DNA of 64,000 nucleotides from Propionivibrio limicola. Its GTDB lineage: Bacteria > Pseudomonadota > Gammaproteobacteria > Burkholderiales > Rhodocyclaceae. The stretch lies in assembly GCF_009469695.1 (NCBI RefSeq), contig NZ_SSSR01000005.1, positions 80,820 to 144,819 on the forward strand. The letters are read 5' to 3'. Positions within the stretch are counted from its first letter, which is position 1. Each line of letters begins with the position of its first letter. The position numbers and the translations under genes are program-made. The notes beneath the pieces are model-generated. The model saw only the letters and a list, made by a program, of their open reading frames with translations. It had not been told where the DNA came from and searched no databases. Below, piece by piece: positions 25,257 to 34,324 of this stretch.

Positions 25257-26368
25257 AGCCCTCCATCGACATGTCGGCCGAAAAAATCCTGACTTATCCG
25301 GATGTCGATTCGATCATCGGGGCTGGATACGATCTGCGCGCATTTACCCCGCGAGAGAGCATCGAGACCTCGCTCGACTGGTTCGATCTGCTGCAAAAAA
25401 ACGTTTTCCCGGCCGATGCCGGCGTGCGTTATTACTTGGCGATCCGCAATGGCGAAGTGAAGGCTCTTTTACCGGTAAAGCACGCGCAGAACGGCTTCAT
25501 CGCCTCGGTCGACGCACTGGCCAATTACTACACGTCGCTTTACACCCCACTCGTGGCCCAAACCATCGACGCGGCCTCAAATCAGTCAATCCATGCCCTG
25601 ATCGAAGCCGCCGCCAACGATAGAGAAATCCGGACGGCCCCATCGGTCATGCGTTTTGCGCCGATGGATATCGATTCACCGGCCTATGCTGCACTCTTTG
25701 AAGCATTGCAGGCGATTGGCTGGAAACCGTTCAGATTTCTCTGTTTCGGCAACTGGTTTCTTGAAGTGGATAGCGACTGGGAGGGCTATCTAAAAAAACG
25801 GAGCGCCCACCTGCGCAGCACTATCAAACGCATGAACAAAAAGTTCTTTGCTGATGGAGGGAACTTCGAAATCGCCAGCGACATGACGGACATTGAAAAC
25901 AAAATCCGTGCCTTTCAGCAGGTGTACTCGGCCAGCTGGAAAATCCCCGAGCCCTATCCCGAATTCATTCCGGCGCTGATTCGCCGTCTCGCGGGACTCG
26001 GCATGCTCCGCCTGGGAATTGCCAGCATCAAGGGGGTAGCGATCGCCGCTCAACTCTGGATCGCAGGCGATGGCAAGGCATCCATCTACAAAGTTGCCTA
26101 TCATGAAAACTACGCGCCGTACTCTCCTGGAACGATTTTGACCAGCCACGTTTTGCAACACGTAATCGAACAGGACGGGGTCAGGGAAGTCGATTTTTTG
26201 ATGGGTGACGACAAATACAAACAAATATGGATGAGCCACCGCCGTGAACGCTGGGGAATCGTCGCTTACAACCCTCGCACTTTTGTCGGTCTGGCGCTGT
26301 TCCTGAAAGAAAGCGCATGGCGTGAAATCAAGGAGGCCAAAAACACAATCGCTAAACTCATCGGATAG
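25253..26368 (+). CDS. GNAT/FemAB-like N-acyltransferase
   Basis: The 371-residue protein has the double-GNAT (BioF2/CelD-like) architecture. The second domain shows KRSAHLRSTIKRMNKKFF, then IKGVAIAAQLWIAGDGKASIYKVAYHENYAPYSPGTILTSHVL (shown in part) and VDFLMGDDKYKQIWMSHRRER. Such proteins act in the cytoplasm on amino sugars or lipid-linked intermediates. Coupled by overlap to the aminotransferase, it likely acylates the amino group created there. Substrate and acyl donor are unknown. Confidence 0.82.
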   Translation: MKPSIDMSAEKILTYPDVDSIIGAGYDLRAFTPRESIETSLDWFDLLQKNVFPADAGVRYYLAIRNGEVKALLPVKHAQNGFIASVDALANYYTSLYTPLVAQTIDAASNQSIHALIEAAANDREIRTAPSVMRFAPMDIDSPAYAALFEALQAIGWKPFRFLCFGNWFLEVDSDWEGYLKKRSAHLRSTIKRMNKKFFADGGNFEIASDMTDIENKIRAFQQVYSASWKIPEPYPEFIPALIRRLAGLGMLRLGIASIKGVAIAAQLWIAGDGKASIYKVAYHENYAPYSPGTILTSHVLQHVIEQDGVREVDFLMGDDKYKQIWMSHRRERWGIVAYNPRTFVGLALFLKESAWREIKEAKNTIAKLIG

Positions 26369-26425
26369 ACCATTTGGGGCATTCGATCTACGCGACCAAT
26401 GCGTTCTTTGCTGGAAAGGGAAATC

Positions 26426-26518
26426 ATGACTTTCATCGCGGAGTTAATGGGAAAAATCAGCAAAGCAGAGACAAGACGCTCTGATAATCGGCCTTTGCTG
26501 AATGGATGTCTGCGCTAG
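26426..26518 (+). CDS. Possible 30-residue ORF or gene remnant
   Basis: ATG at 26426 follows AAAGGGA and the frame ends at TAG (26516-26518), just before the ribosome site of the polymerase gene. The first residues, MTFIAELMGKI, resemble the start of the short DUF5989 membrane proteins found in some EPS loci, but the hydrophobic part of that family is absent and the remainder is polar. It may be a decayed remnant or chance. Confidence 0.2.
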   Translation: MTFIAELMGKISKAETRRSDNRPLLNGCLR

Positions 26519-26527
26519 GTGGCGACC

Positions 26528-29500
26528 ATGCCGTTCATCCCATCTTCCCGTTCCGCGCTCCTTGCCTTCTGGCTCGGCTACGTCGCCTTCATTATCTACG
26601 GGAGCTTCATTCCCTTCAATTTCCGGCCGCTACCGCTTGATGGCGCGTGGGCAATGTTCGAGCAGACGCCGATGCTCAAGCTCGGTATCGAGTCCCGCGC
26701 GGACTGGATCGCCAATGGCGTGTTGTATGCACCCGTCGGGTTTCTTACGGCCTGGCTATTCGCCTCGCCATTGGAAAATGGACGCGAAGGTTTTGTCGTG
26801 GCGTTCCATCCTGGCCGCGTGTTGCTTGCGGGCCTCTTCTGCATCGGTTTGGCGTTGGGCGTCGAATTCACGCAACTGTTCTTCCCGCCGCGCACGGTCT
26901 CGCTCAACGATCTTCTCGCCGAAGCCATCGGCAGCGGCATCGGGCTGATCGCGGCGTCGCTGAGTCCCGCGTGGATTGGAAAGTTTCTTCATGCGCACCG
27001 TTTCGACCCCGAGCGAATTTTCTGGCATCTGGTCGAGGCATTCCTCGTCGCCTATGTCGCCTTCAGCCTCTTTCCTTACGACGTTCTCGTTTCGCTAGAC
27101 GAACTGACCCAAAAGGCAAAAGGAACCACTTGGGGAGTGTGGCTGGCCGGAGAAGCGCCGCTCGACCTCCAAAGCTACTTCAAACTTTGTGCCGAGGTGG
27201 TGCTAACCCTGCCCTTCGGGATTTACATTGGCCATCGGTTGGCAAGGGGCCATGAGGAATCAAAACAACCTGACGGAATCCGTCATTCCGGCTTCCGGCG
27301 GAATGACGTGGCTTCGCTGGCGCAGGCAGCCGTTTGGGGCGCACTGCTAGGCATCGCGCTTGAACTAACTCAGTTCTTTATTGCCACAGGCGTCACCCAG
27401 GGAATGTCGGTCCTCACACGGATGATTGGAACCGCCGCAGGACTCGCCCTGTGGCAACGACGTAGCGTCTTTACCCCTGACCGGCTGGCGCTCACACTTC
27501 GGCGCCATGCACTTCCGCTGACGGTCCTCTACATTGCCGCGCTGCTCCTGGCCAACGGCTGGTTCTCCTACCGCTGGCGCGGGATCGAATTTGCCGCCGC
27601 GCAACTGACTGATTTGAGGTTCCTGCCGTTCTACTACCACTACTACACCACCGAGGCCCGCGCTCTTTTCAGTCTCGCCAGCGTGATCCTCATGTATTTG
27701 CCGGTCGGAATCCTGACGTGGGCCAATCGCCGCACGCCGGTTTTCGCGCTTTGGCTGTCCGTCTTGCTGGCCGGCATCGTCGAGACGGGAAAGCTTTTTC
27801 TGCAAGGAACCCACCCAGACCCAACCAACATTCCGGTCGCAGGGGTTTTCGCCTGGCTTGCTGTACTCGGTGCTGACAAGCTATCCAATGCCGCCAATCC
27901 CCCACCAACGCCCAACGTCGTTAGCGAAAACTCAGCTCCACCATCAGGGCACCAACCGGGCGGCAAAGCCTCTGGAAACAAATTGGCGTATTTTGGCATG
28001 CTGGCGATCCTGACGTTTTGCGCCTATCGCGCCGCGACTTTTCCAGTGGCGCCAGTCATCATTTCGCTGATCTTGGCGGCCAGCGCGTTTACCGTCTGGC
28101 ATCGTCCGGCCATCGCATTCTTGCTTATTCCCCTAGCGCTGCCGGTTTTCGATCTCGCCCCGTGGAGCGGGCGATTCTATTTCGACGAGTTCGACTTCCT
28201 CGTCCTGACTTGTCTGGCCGTCGGCTATGCCCGCGTAGCGCCCCCGCCAAAAAACACCCGGCGCGACCCCATGCTGGTCGTTTGCCTGACGCTCGGCGGC
28301 CTCAGCTTGATCCTCTCGACCGCCATCGCGCTTTTCCCCTGGCCAGCTTCCAACGAGAACGCGTTCGTCAGCTACTTCAGTCCATTCAATGCCTTGCGTA
28401 TCGTCAAGGGGGCGTTGTGGGCTTTTCTCGGCTTTGGACTGATACGGCGTCTGCAGGCCGATGGGCAGGATGTCATGCGCCCGTGGGCGTTAGGGATGAC
28501 CGGAGGACTGGCGCTGACCGTCGCGGTCGTCATCTGGGAACGCCTGACCTTTGCCGGACTGTTCGATTTTGCCTCCGACTATCGCGTGACCGGCCCGTTC
28601 TCGGCGATGCACGTCGGCGGGGCCTACGTCGAGGGATTCATTGTCGTCGCCACGCCGTTCCTGTTGCTGTTGATCATGCAAACGACGAGCCGCATCAACC
28701 GCCTTCTTGGGTTCTTCCTCCTTCTCGCCACCGCTTACGCCTTGATGGTCACCTACTCGCGAGGCGGTTATGCCGCCTTCGCCGTCGCGCTGGCCGTTTT
28801 CCTGTGTTTCGCCACGATTCGCTCCGGACAACCGCGGCGCGGAATACTGGCCGTCGCGGTGAGCACGATCGTACTGACCGTTGCCATTCCGGTCTTGAAC
28901 GGTGAATTTGCCCGGCAGCGTCTGGCCAGCGTAGGCCACGACTTCGGGATACGCAAAGCGCACTGGGTAGACGCTCTGGCCATTCGCTCGTCCGACTGGC
29001 GCACGACCTTGTTCGGCATGGGGATCGGACGTTTTCCGGGAAACCACTATCTATTCAGCCGTGAGCAAAACCGGACCGGCACCTACCGTCTGCAAACAGA
29101 AAACGGCAACACTTTCCTGCGCCTCGCTGGCGGCTCGGCGCTCTACGTCGAACAGGTCGTTGCCGTCGATCCGCAGCAGAGCTATCGATTGAAAATGGAC
29201 GTGCGCGGGGAGCCACCGCCGGAGAAAATAACCGTTTCGTTGTGCGAAAAATGGATGCTCACTTCGTTCCGCTGCGTCTGGAAAACGCTTGCCATTCCTC
29301 AGAACGGAAATGACTGGAACGACCTGCAGACAAACATCGCGACCGGTATCCTCGGCACCGCCCCGTGGTACGCCGCAAGGCCGGTCAAGCTCACCCTGCA
29401 CACGCCGCCCAGTCCTGCCAGCCATTACGACATCGACAACATCCGGCTGGAGACGAATCAGGGCGAGAATCTGCTACGCAACGGCAACTTCGCGACAACT

Positions 29501-29830
29501 CTCGACCGCTGGTTCTTCACCGTAGACGACCACCTGCCCTGGCACACAAAAAACCTGCCCCTCGCGATATTTTTCGACCTCGGCTGGTTCGGACTGGCGG
29601 CGCTGGGCGGCTTTGCGTTGCTCGCCATTGCGCGTGCGGCCAACCGCGCCTGGCAAGGTGATTTGCCAGCGACAGCAGCCTTGTCTGCTTTTACCGCCTT
29701 CCTCGTCGTCGGCCTATTCGACACGCTGGTCGATGCACCGCGCTTTCTCTTCCTGTTCATCCTGCTCGGCATGCTTTGCGGAAAATCAACGCATAGCGCC
29801 GGAGGCAATATTCATGGCATCGTGACGTAA
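26528..29830 (+). CDS. VanZ-repeat / O-antigen ligase-like polymerase fusion with periplasmic jelly-roll domain
   Basis: The 1100-residue polytopic membrane protein is about twice the usual Wzy/WaaL size. Seen: three VanZ-like membrane units (roughly residues 10-150, 165-310, 325-460), each with GSFIPF- or LTQFF-type motifs; then an O-antigen ligase-like region (about 500-835 and 995-1090) with VTYSRGGYAAF and FRKAHW-like sequence before a large loop. Inserted in that loop (about 845-990) is a beta-rich carbohydrate-binding-like domain ending ENLLRNGNFATTLDRW. ATG 26528 has AGGTGG upstream; a GTG at 26519 is weaker. Probable EPS polymerase or glycan ligase. A REP-like sequence is embedded at codons 249-260. 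Confidence 0.85.
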   Translation: MPFIPSSRSALLAFWLGYVAFIIYGSFIPFNFRPLPLDGAWAMFEQTPMLKLGIESRADWIANGVLYAPVGFLTAWLFASPLENGREGFVVAFHPGRVLLAGLFCIGLALGVEFTQLFFPPRTVSLNDLLAEAIGSGIGLIAASLSPAWIGKFLHAHRFDPERIFWHLVEAFLVAYVAFSLFPYDVLVSLDELTQKAKGTTWGVWLAGEAPLDLQSYFKLCAEVVLTLPFGIYIGHRLARGHEESKQPDGIRHSGFRRNDVASLAQAAVWGALLGIALELTQFFIATGVTQGMSVLTRMIGTAAGLALWQRRSVFTPDRLALTLRRHALPLTVLYIAALLLANGWFSYRWRGIEFAAAQLTDLRFLPFYYHYYTTEARALFSLASVILMYLPVGILTWANRRTPVFALWLSVLLAGIVETGKLFLQGTHPDPTNIPVAGVFAWLAVLGADKLSNAANPPPTPNVVSENSAPPSGHQPGGKASGNKLAYFGMLAILTFCAYRAATFPVAPVIISLILAASAFTVWHRPAIAFLLIPLALPVFDLAPWSGRFYFDEFDFLVLTCLAVGYARVAPPPKNTRRDPMLVVCLTLGGLSLILSTAIALFPWPASNENAFVSYFSPFNALRIVKGALWAFLGFGLIRRLQADGQDVMRPWALGMTGGLALTVAVVIWERLTFAGLFDFASDYRVTGPFSAMHVGGAYVEGFIVVATPFLLLLIMQTTSRINRLLGFFLLLATAYALMVTYSRGGYAAFAVALAVFLCFATIRSGQPRRGILAVAVSTIVLTVAIPVLNGEFARQRLASVGHDFGIRKAHWVDALAIRSSDWRTTLFGMGIGRFPGNHYLFSREQNRTGTYRLQTENGNTFLRLAGGSALYVEQVVAVDPQQSYRLKMDVRGEPPPEKITVSLCEKWMLTSFRCVWKTLAIPQNGNDWNDLQTNIATGILGTAPWYAARPVKLTLHTPPSPASHYDIDNIRLETNQGENLLRNGNFATTLDRWFFTVDDHLPWHTKNLPLAIFFDLGWFGLAALGGFALLAIARAANRAWQGDLPATAALSAFTAFLVVGLFDTLVDAPRFLFLFILLGMLCGKSTHSAGGNIHGIVT
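27274..27308. repeat. REP-like hairpin inside the polymerase coding sequence
   Basis: GTCATTCCG (27282-27290), a short loop and CGGCGGAATGAC form a hairpin of the same 'GTCATTCCGGC' class as the element after cphA. It is in frame and encodes part of a cytoplasmic-looking loop (IRHSGFRRND), so an intergenic-type repeat has apparently been absorbed into a gene. Confidence 0.65.
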
Positions 29831-29843
29831 AGGAGCCCAAACC

Positions 29844-30542
29844 ATGTGCACCCGCAAACCGGAAAACCGTTCATCCCCCCGCTTGGCGCTTCCTTTCCTA
29901 CTGACCTTCATGCTTGCGACGATAACGCCAATCGCGATGGCAAAGCCCCAAAACGTAACTGAAGCCGAATTGCAGCTGCTACCGCGTTATTGCCGCGACA
30001 CGCAGTGGTTCCCCGAACGTTACGCACAGCAGCGCAATTACTGGGTCAGTCGAATGGGGCCCACGTTCTCCCATATGCACCACTATTGCTGGGGCCTCAC
30101 CAACCTGAACCGCGCACGCAGGGCAGACGTGCGGCTGGGAAAACGCATGGGCAGCCTGAATGACATATTGAACGACTTCCACTACGTCACGAACCAGGCG
30201 CCGCCCGACTTCGTCCTTCTGCCCGAAATCTACACAAGGATAGGAGAAGTCCAGCTCTTGCTCCGTGCTCCGAACAGGGCAAACGAAGCCTTTGCCCGGG
30301 CCCGCAATCTCAAGCCGGACTACTGGCCGGCGTATTCGCAATGGGCCGAGTATCTGATGCAAATAGGCAAGCGTCCTGAAGCGCTGAAAATCGTCACATC
30401 CGGTCTGAAGCATTCCCCGGAATCCAAGGTGCTACGCGAGCAATACAGGATTCTTGGCGGCAAGCCTGGATCATCGACGGTCTCCGAAAACCCCGCCGAG
30501 AACGCCGACGCAGATTCCAGTCCGAAGGCGCCCCCCGACTGA
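29844..30542 (+). CDS. Exported TPR-type protein of the EPS locus
   Basis: The 232-residue protein has a signal peptide (basic start, hydrophobic ~residues 14-30, cleavage near AMA). The mature part begins with conserved-looking aromatic sequence LLPRYCRDTQWFPERY, then helical repeats including PNRANEAFARARNLKPDYWPAY and the next unit to about residue 200, typical of TPRs. The tail is disordered and acidic. It starts 13 bases after the polymerase stop. It may act as a periplasmic scaffold for polymerisation or export; it is much smaller than the PrsT TPR lipoprotein of other XrtA loci. Confidence 0.75.
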   Translation: MCTRKPENRSSPRLALPFLLTFMLATITPIAMAKPQNVTEAELQLLPRYCRDTQWFPERYAQQRNYWVSRMGPTFSHMHHYCWGLTNLNRARRADVRLGKRMGSLNDILNDFHYVTNQAPPDFVLLPEIYTRIGEVQLLLRAPNRANEAFARARNLKPDYWPAYSQWAEYLMQIGKRPEALKIVTSGLKHSPESKVLREQYRILGGKPGSSTVSENPAENADADSSPKAPPD

Positions 30543-30591
30543 TTTTCTCCGGTGCCCGGTTCACGACAAAACGCAGGACAGGAATCCGAAA

Positions 30592-31575
30592 ATGCCGAAA
30601 GTATCCGTCATCATCCCAAGTTATAACAGCGAGAAATACATCGAAACCACGCTCGGTAGCGTCCTCGGCCAGACCTTCAAGGACATCGAGGTTCTGGTCG
30701 TTGATGACGGATCGGACGATCGTTCGCCAGAAATCGTGCGAAATCACGGTGCTCCGGTGAGACTAATCCACCAGAGCAATTCCGGCGTAAGCACCGCCCG
30801 CAATAGGGGAATCAGCGAGGCCATTGGTCAGTTTATCTGTTTCATAGACAGCGACGATTACTGGTTTCCAGACAAGTTGGCCCGCCAACTGCAAATCTTC
30901 GACACCTATCCGGATACAGGCGCCGTTTACTCGAGCTTCATCCGATGGGAATCTAACGAAGCGGGTTGCTTTCCCCCTCCCGATAGCTTCGACCTAGCGT
31001 CTTTTGCCGACGGCATCGATACTGAATATTCTGGATGGATTTACCACTTGCTTCTGCTCGATTGCTGGATGCTCACCAGCGCGACCATGATCAGAAGGGA
31101 TGTCTTCAACAAATGTGGCACGTTCGACGTCACACTTCCGTGCGGGGAAGATTGGGATCTTTGGCTGCGCATCGCTAGGGATTACCCGATCATCAAACTG
31201 CGCAAACCAACCACGCTTTATCGACAGCATACGCAGCAAACCACACGCAGCCCCCAAACCGTGGATTTCCGCACTAGGCTGTTGACCCAAGCGGTCAACA
31301 AATGGGGGCTGTGCAGCGGCGATGGACGCTGCATCAGCCGACGTCGCTTTCTCGACCAATTGGCCGTCTACCACGCCATTTTTGCCAAAAGTCAATTGCG
31401 TAACAATGGCAAAGTACGCATCGCAATCGATTCCTTCGTCAAGGCATGGCGATGCGCTCCTCTCAACATGAAATACCTGTCTTACATTCCACTCGCCCTG
31501 CTCGAATGGAGGAAAAACGTTAAGAACGAACCATCATCTAGGCGATCAATGCAAGAATCAGGGGAAGCGCAATGA
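30592..31575 (+). CDS. Family 2 glycosyltransferase
   Basis: The 327-residue GT-A glycosyltransferase opens PKVSVIIPSYNSEKYIETTL, with the nucleotide-binding VVDDGSDDRSPEI, the metal-binding FIDSDDYWFPDKL and a catalytic-region GEDWDLWLRIA. ATG at 30592 has AGGAA upstream; upstream in-frame codons overlap the TPR gene and are not used. It is AT-richer than the locus core. It overlaps the pyruvyl transferase gene by 4 bases. It adds one sugar to the lipid-linked repeat on the cytoplasmic face; donor and linkage are unknown. Confidence 0.92.
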   Translation: MPKVSVIIPSYNSEKYIETTLGSVLGQTFKDIEVLVVDDGSDDRSPEIVRNHGAPVRLIHQSNSGVSTARNRGISEAIGQFICFIDSDDYWFPDKLARQLQIFDTYPDTGAVYSSFIRWESNEAGCFPPPDSFDLASFADGIDTEYSGWIYHLLLLDCWMLTSATMIRRDVFNKCGTFDVTLPCGEDWDLWLRIARDYPIIKLRKPTTLYRQHTQQTTRSPQTVDFRTRLLTQAVNKWGLCSGDGRCISRRRFLDQLAVYHAIFAKSQLRNNGKVRIAIDSFVKAWRCAPLNMKYLSYIPLALLEWRKNVKNEPSSRRSMQESGEAQ

Positions 31576-32483
31576 GGCTCTATTACTACAAAGATCCCGA
31601 TGGAAACTTCGGAGACGATCTAAATCCATGGCTGTGGCCGAAACTGATCGGCAACATCTTAGACGACAATAACGAGGAGATCTTCGTCGGCATCGGCACG
31701 CTGCTCAATCAACGCCTGCCGGCCTCCCCTATAAAACATATCTTCGGTAGCGGCCTAGGCTACGGAACCCGGCCGACGATGGACAGCCACTTCATCGTCC
31801 ATGCTGTTCGCGGTTATGAAACTGCGAAGGCGCTCGACCTTGACCCCGGCCTTGTGATCACCGATGCGGCGGTATTGATTCGAGCGATAAGCCACCCAAA
31901 AGCCGACCGCAAGAATTTTCGCCATGGCCTCATGCCGCATAGCGACAGCCTGCGTAACTTCGATTGGGAAGATATCTGCAAAGACACAGGCATTCGCTAC
32001 ATCAGCTGCCGCTGGGGAGTCGAAAGAGTGATCCAGGAAATCAGCCAATGCGACGTGTTGTTGGCAGAAGCAATGCATGGCGCAATTATCGCGGACGCAA
32101 TCAGGGTTCCGTGGATACCGATTAGTTGCTATGGGAGTGTTCTGGATTTCAAGTGGAGGGACTGGCTTTCCACGTTGGATATCGAATATTTCCCGCGCCG
32201 TCTGCCGTCCATTTATGCACAGGATAGAAACATCGACGCTTACGATCGGTTCAAGATCCATATCAAGCGAGGTCTCAAGTACTGCGGCATCTGGTCAGAT
32301 CGTTGGACACCGCCACCCCCCAAACACTCCAGCGTAGCCGAAATAGATCGAGCAAAGGAGGCTTTGCTTTCCATCGCTGACGGACAAACGTTTCTCAGCG
32401 ACGAAAGAGTCCTAAACTCGCACACGTGCCGATATCTCGATCTGTTGGAAAACTTCAAGAAATCACGGGAACGGCACGGATGA
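31572..32483 (+). CDS. Polysaccharide pyruvyl transferase family protein
   Basis: The 303-residue protein begins MRLYYYKDPDGNFGDDLNPW, the NFGD start typical of the family, and has VLLAEAMHGAIIADAIRVPWIPI near residues 158-180, matching the (S/A)EAMHG motif. Such enzymes put a pyruvate ketal on a sugar of the polysaccharide. It overlaps the upstream glycosyltransferase and the downstream flippase (4 bases each), so it is a fully coupled member of the cassette. AT-richer composition as in its upstream neighbour. Confidence 0.85.
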   Translation: MRLYYYKDPDGNFGDDLNPWLWPKLIGNILDDNNEEIFVGIGTLLNQRLPASPIKHIFGSGLGYGTRPTMDSHFIVHAVRGYETAKALDLDPGLVITDAAVLIRAISHPKADRKNFRHGLMPHSDSLRNFDWEDICKDTGIRYISCRWGVERVIQEISQCDVLLAEAMHGAIIADAIRVPWIPISCYGSVLDFKWRDWLSTLDIEYFPRRLPSIYAQDRNIDAYDRFKIHIKRGLKYCGIWSDRWTPPPPKHSSVAEIDRAKEALLSIADGQTFLSDERVLNSHTCRYLDLLENFKKSRERHG

Positions 32484-33970
32484 ATAACGAACAGGAGCGG
32501 CAACAAGACAACAGCATCGTAATCGACCGAATTCTTTCGGGTGCACGCTGGGCAACGCTTTTCCGGATCGTCACCCAGATCGTGAGCTGGGGCTGCACGA
32601 TCATCGTCGTCCGCTTCATCAGCACAGGCGACTATGGCCTCTACGCGATGCTTGAATCGCCGATGGAACTCCTCTTCCTCGCCAGCATATTCGGCCTCGA
32701 CAGTGCGCTTGTCCGCGCAAAGGCAATCTCGCAAGAAGCACTCCGAAGTTCATTTGGCTGGCTGTTGCTCATCAATGGACTCCTCTTTCTCGGTTATTTT
32801 TTCAGCGCCCCGCTGATCGCCGCCTATTTCAACGCGCCGAGGCTCGAACGCCTCGCCCAGACCCTCACCTTCGTTTTCCTTCTGATACCGTTCCGCGCCA
32901 TTCCCGACGCGCTGCTCGACCGCGATCTCAAATTCAAACTCAAGGCATTCGCCGGTCTGATAGCGAGCCTGACCGGTGCGATCACGACACTCATCCTCGC
33001 CGTTCTCGACGCCGGTGTATGGGCGCTGATCATCGGACTTCTGACGAATCGCATCCTGCTCGCAATCATTCTGATGATTTTCCAGCCGTGGTTCATCCTT
33101 CCATCGCTCGCATTCCGCCCAGTCAGAGAAATCCTCGTATTCGGCGGAATAATGGCGCTCGCAAGCGCCGTCGCGATCACCGGCAACATGCTGCCAGCGA
33201 TCATTGCCGGCCCGGTTCTCGGGCCACAGGCACTCGGCATTTTTTCCGTATCGCTGCAATTTGCGCTCCTTCCGCTCGCCAAAGCGATGCCTGTCATCAA
33301 TCCGATCATCTTTCCGGCGTTCTCGAAATTCCAGGGGCAACCTGTGGCAATCGCCCGTTATCTGGAAAAGACTGCCGGATTTGCCGCACTCGTTCTTCTG
33401 CCTGGGATAATCGGACTTGCGTGCGTGGCGAAAGATTTTGTCGAAGTCGTTCTGGGTTACGGATGGGCACCGGCGACCGTGCCGCTCACACTTCTCGCTC
33501 TCGCCGTTCCTTTCCGCGGGCTAACCTCGTTTATCCGTCAGGTTCTTGGCGGCATCGGACACCCCAGGCTCGCGCTGCAATCGACCATTTTTACCTTCGC
33601 TCTCTTTCTTTCACTGATCGTTGCCGGGATCGGCCATGGTGTCACCGGGCTCGTCATAGCCGTTCTCGTCACCGAACCGACGGCTACAGTCGTAACAATC
33701 CTTCTGGCACGGCGAGTGATCAACACCTCGTTCGCTGGAATCGCCAAGTCCTTGACACCCGCCGTTGGCAGCTCGGCCATCATGGCCGCCGCCGTAACTG
33801 GGATCCGCCTCCTGCTCGACTCAGAACCCGGAATCGTACTGCTCACTGCCGAAATCGCTGCCGGCGCCATTACCTACCTCTTCGCCCTGCAGACCATCTT
33901 CGGAGAAAAGGCTAGGGAGGCTATAGCACTCATCAGACGCCAGTCTTCAACTTCGGGATGCGAGAAATGA
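32480..33970 (+). CDS. Wzx-type lipopolysaccharide/EPS flippase
   Basis: The 496-residue membrane protein of the MATE/polysaccharide-transporter (Wzx/RfbX) superfamily has about 12-14 hydrophobic segments, beginning LSGARWATLFRIVTQIVSWG. It includes the family-like RFISTGDYGLYAM and ALLDRDLKFK. Start ATG 32480 overlaps the previous stop. It should flip the undecaprenyl-linked repeat unit across the inner membrane before polymerisation. Downstream it is coupled (ATGA) to the truncated pyruvyl-transferase-like ORF. Confidence 0.92.
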   Translation: MNNEQERQQDNSIVIDRILSGARWATLFRIVTQIVSWGCTIIVVRFISTGDYGLYAMLESPMELLFLASIFGLDSALVRAKAISQEALRSSFGWLLLINGLLFLGYFFSAPLIAAYFNAPRLERLAQTLTFVFLLIPFRAIPDALLDRDLKFKLKAFAGLIASLTGAITTLILAVLDAGVWALIIGLLTNRILLAIILMIFQPWFILPSLAFRPVREILVFGGIMALASAVAITGNMLPAIIAGPVLGPQALGIFSVSLQFALLPLAKAMPVINPIIFPAFSKFQGQPVAIARYLEKTAGFAALVLLPGIIGLACVAKDFVEVVLGYGWAPATVPLTLLALAVPFRGLTSFIRQVLGGIGHPRLALQSTIFTFALFLSLIVAGIGHGVTGLVIAVLVTEPTATVVTILLARRVINTSFAGIAKSLTPAVGSSAIMAAAVTGIRLLLDSEPGIVLLTAEIAAGAITYLFALQTIFGEKAREAIALIRRQSSTSGCEK

Positions 33971-34311
33971 GATCCGGCACCTATCGAAACAAAACAGCCG
34001 TACTACTCGGTGCGTTCAACTGTTTCAACTACAACGACTTACGGTTCAAGCTCATCGCCCGAGGCGAATTCACTCGCCACAATCCCGACGTCGAAACGCC
34101 GATTCATGCGCTAGTAAGAAGCGATCTATCGCGCTACGGCGCGCTCCCGACGCGCTCTATCAGAGACCTTTTCTGCCCAGAAAGGCCCTCCCCCCCCAAC
34201 GCTGTGATCTTCGCTGCAGGAGTATTCAAATTCGCGAGACTCGTACCACAAGTGCTTCGAGCTATCCGCGAGAAGCTGCAAAAACCAACCTCAGTCTCCT
34301 ACGACAGGTGA
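33967..34311 (+). CDS. Short pyruvyl-transferase-like N-terminal fragment
   Basis: The 114-residue protein begins with TAVLLGAFNCFNYNDLRFKL and HNPDVETPIHALV, resembling only the N-terminal region of polysaccharide pyruvyl transferases (normally 300-400 residues). It stops after VFKFARLVPQVLRAIREKL with no C-terminal half in any frame nearby. ATG 33967 overlaps the flippase stop. It could be a remnant left by recombination, or a stand-alone protein; no catalytic motif remains. Confidence 0.5.
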   Translation: MRSGTYRNKTAVLLGAFNCFNYNDLRFKLIARGEFTRHNPDVETPIHALVRSDLSRYGALPTRSIRDLFCPERPSPPNAVIFAAGVFKFARLVPQVLRAIREKLQKPTSVSYDR

Positions 34312-34324
34312 TCGGATAATTTGT

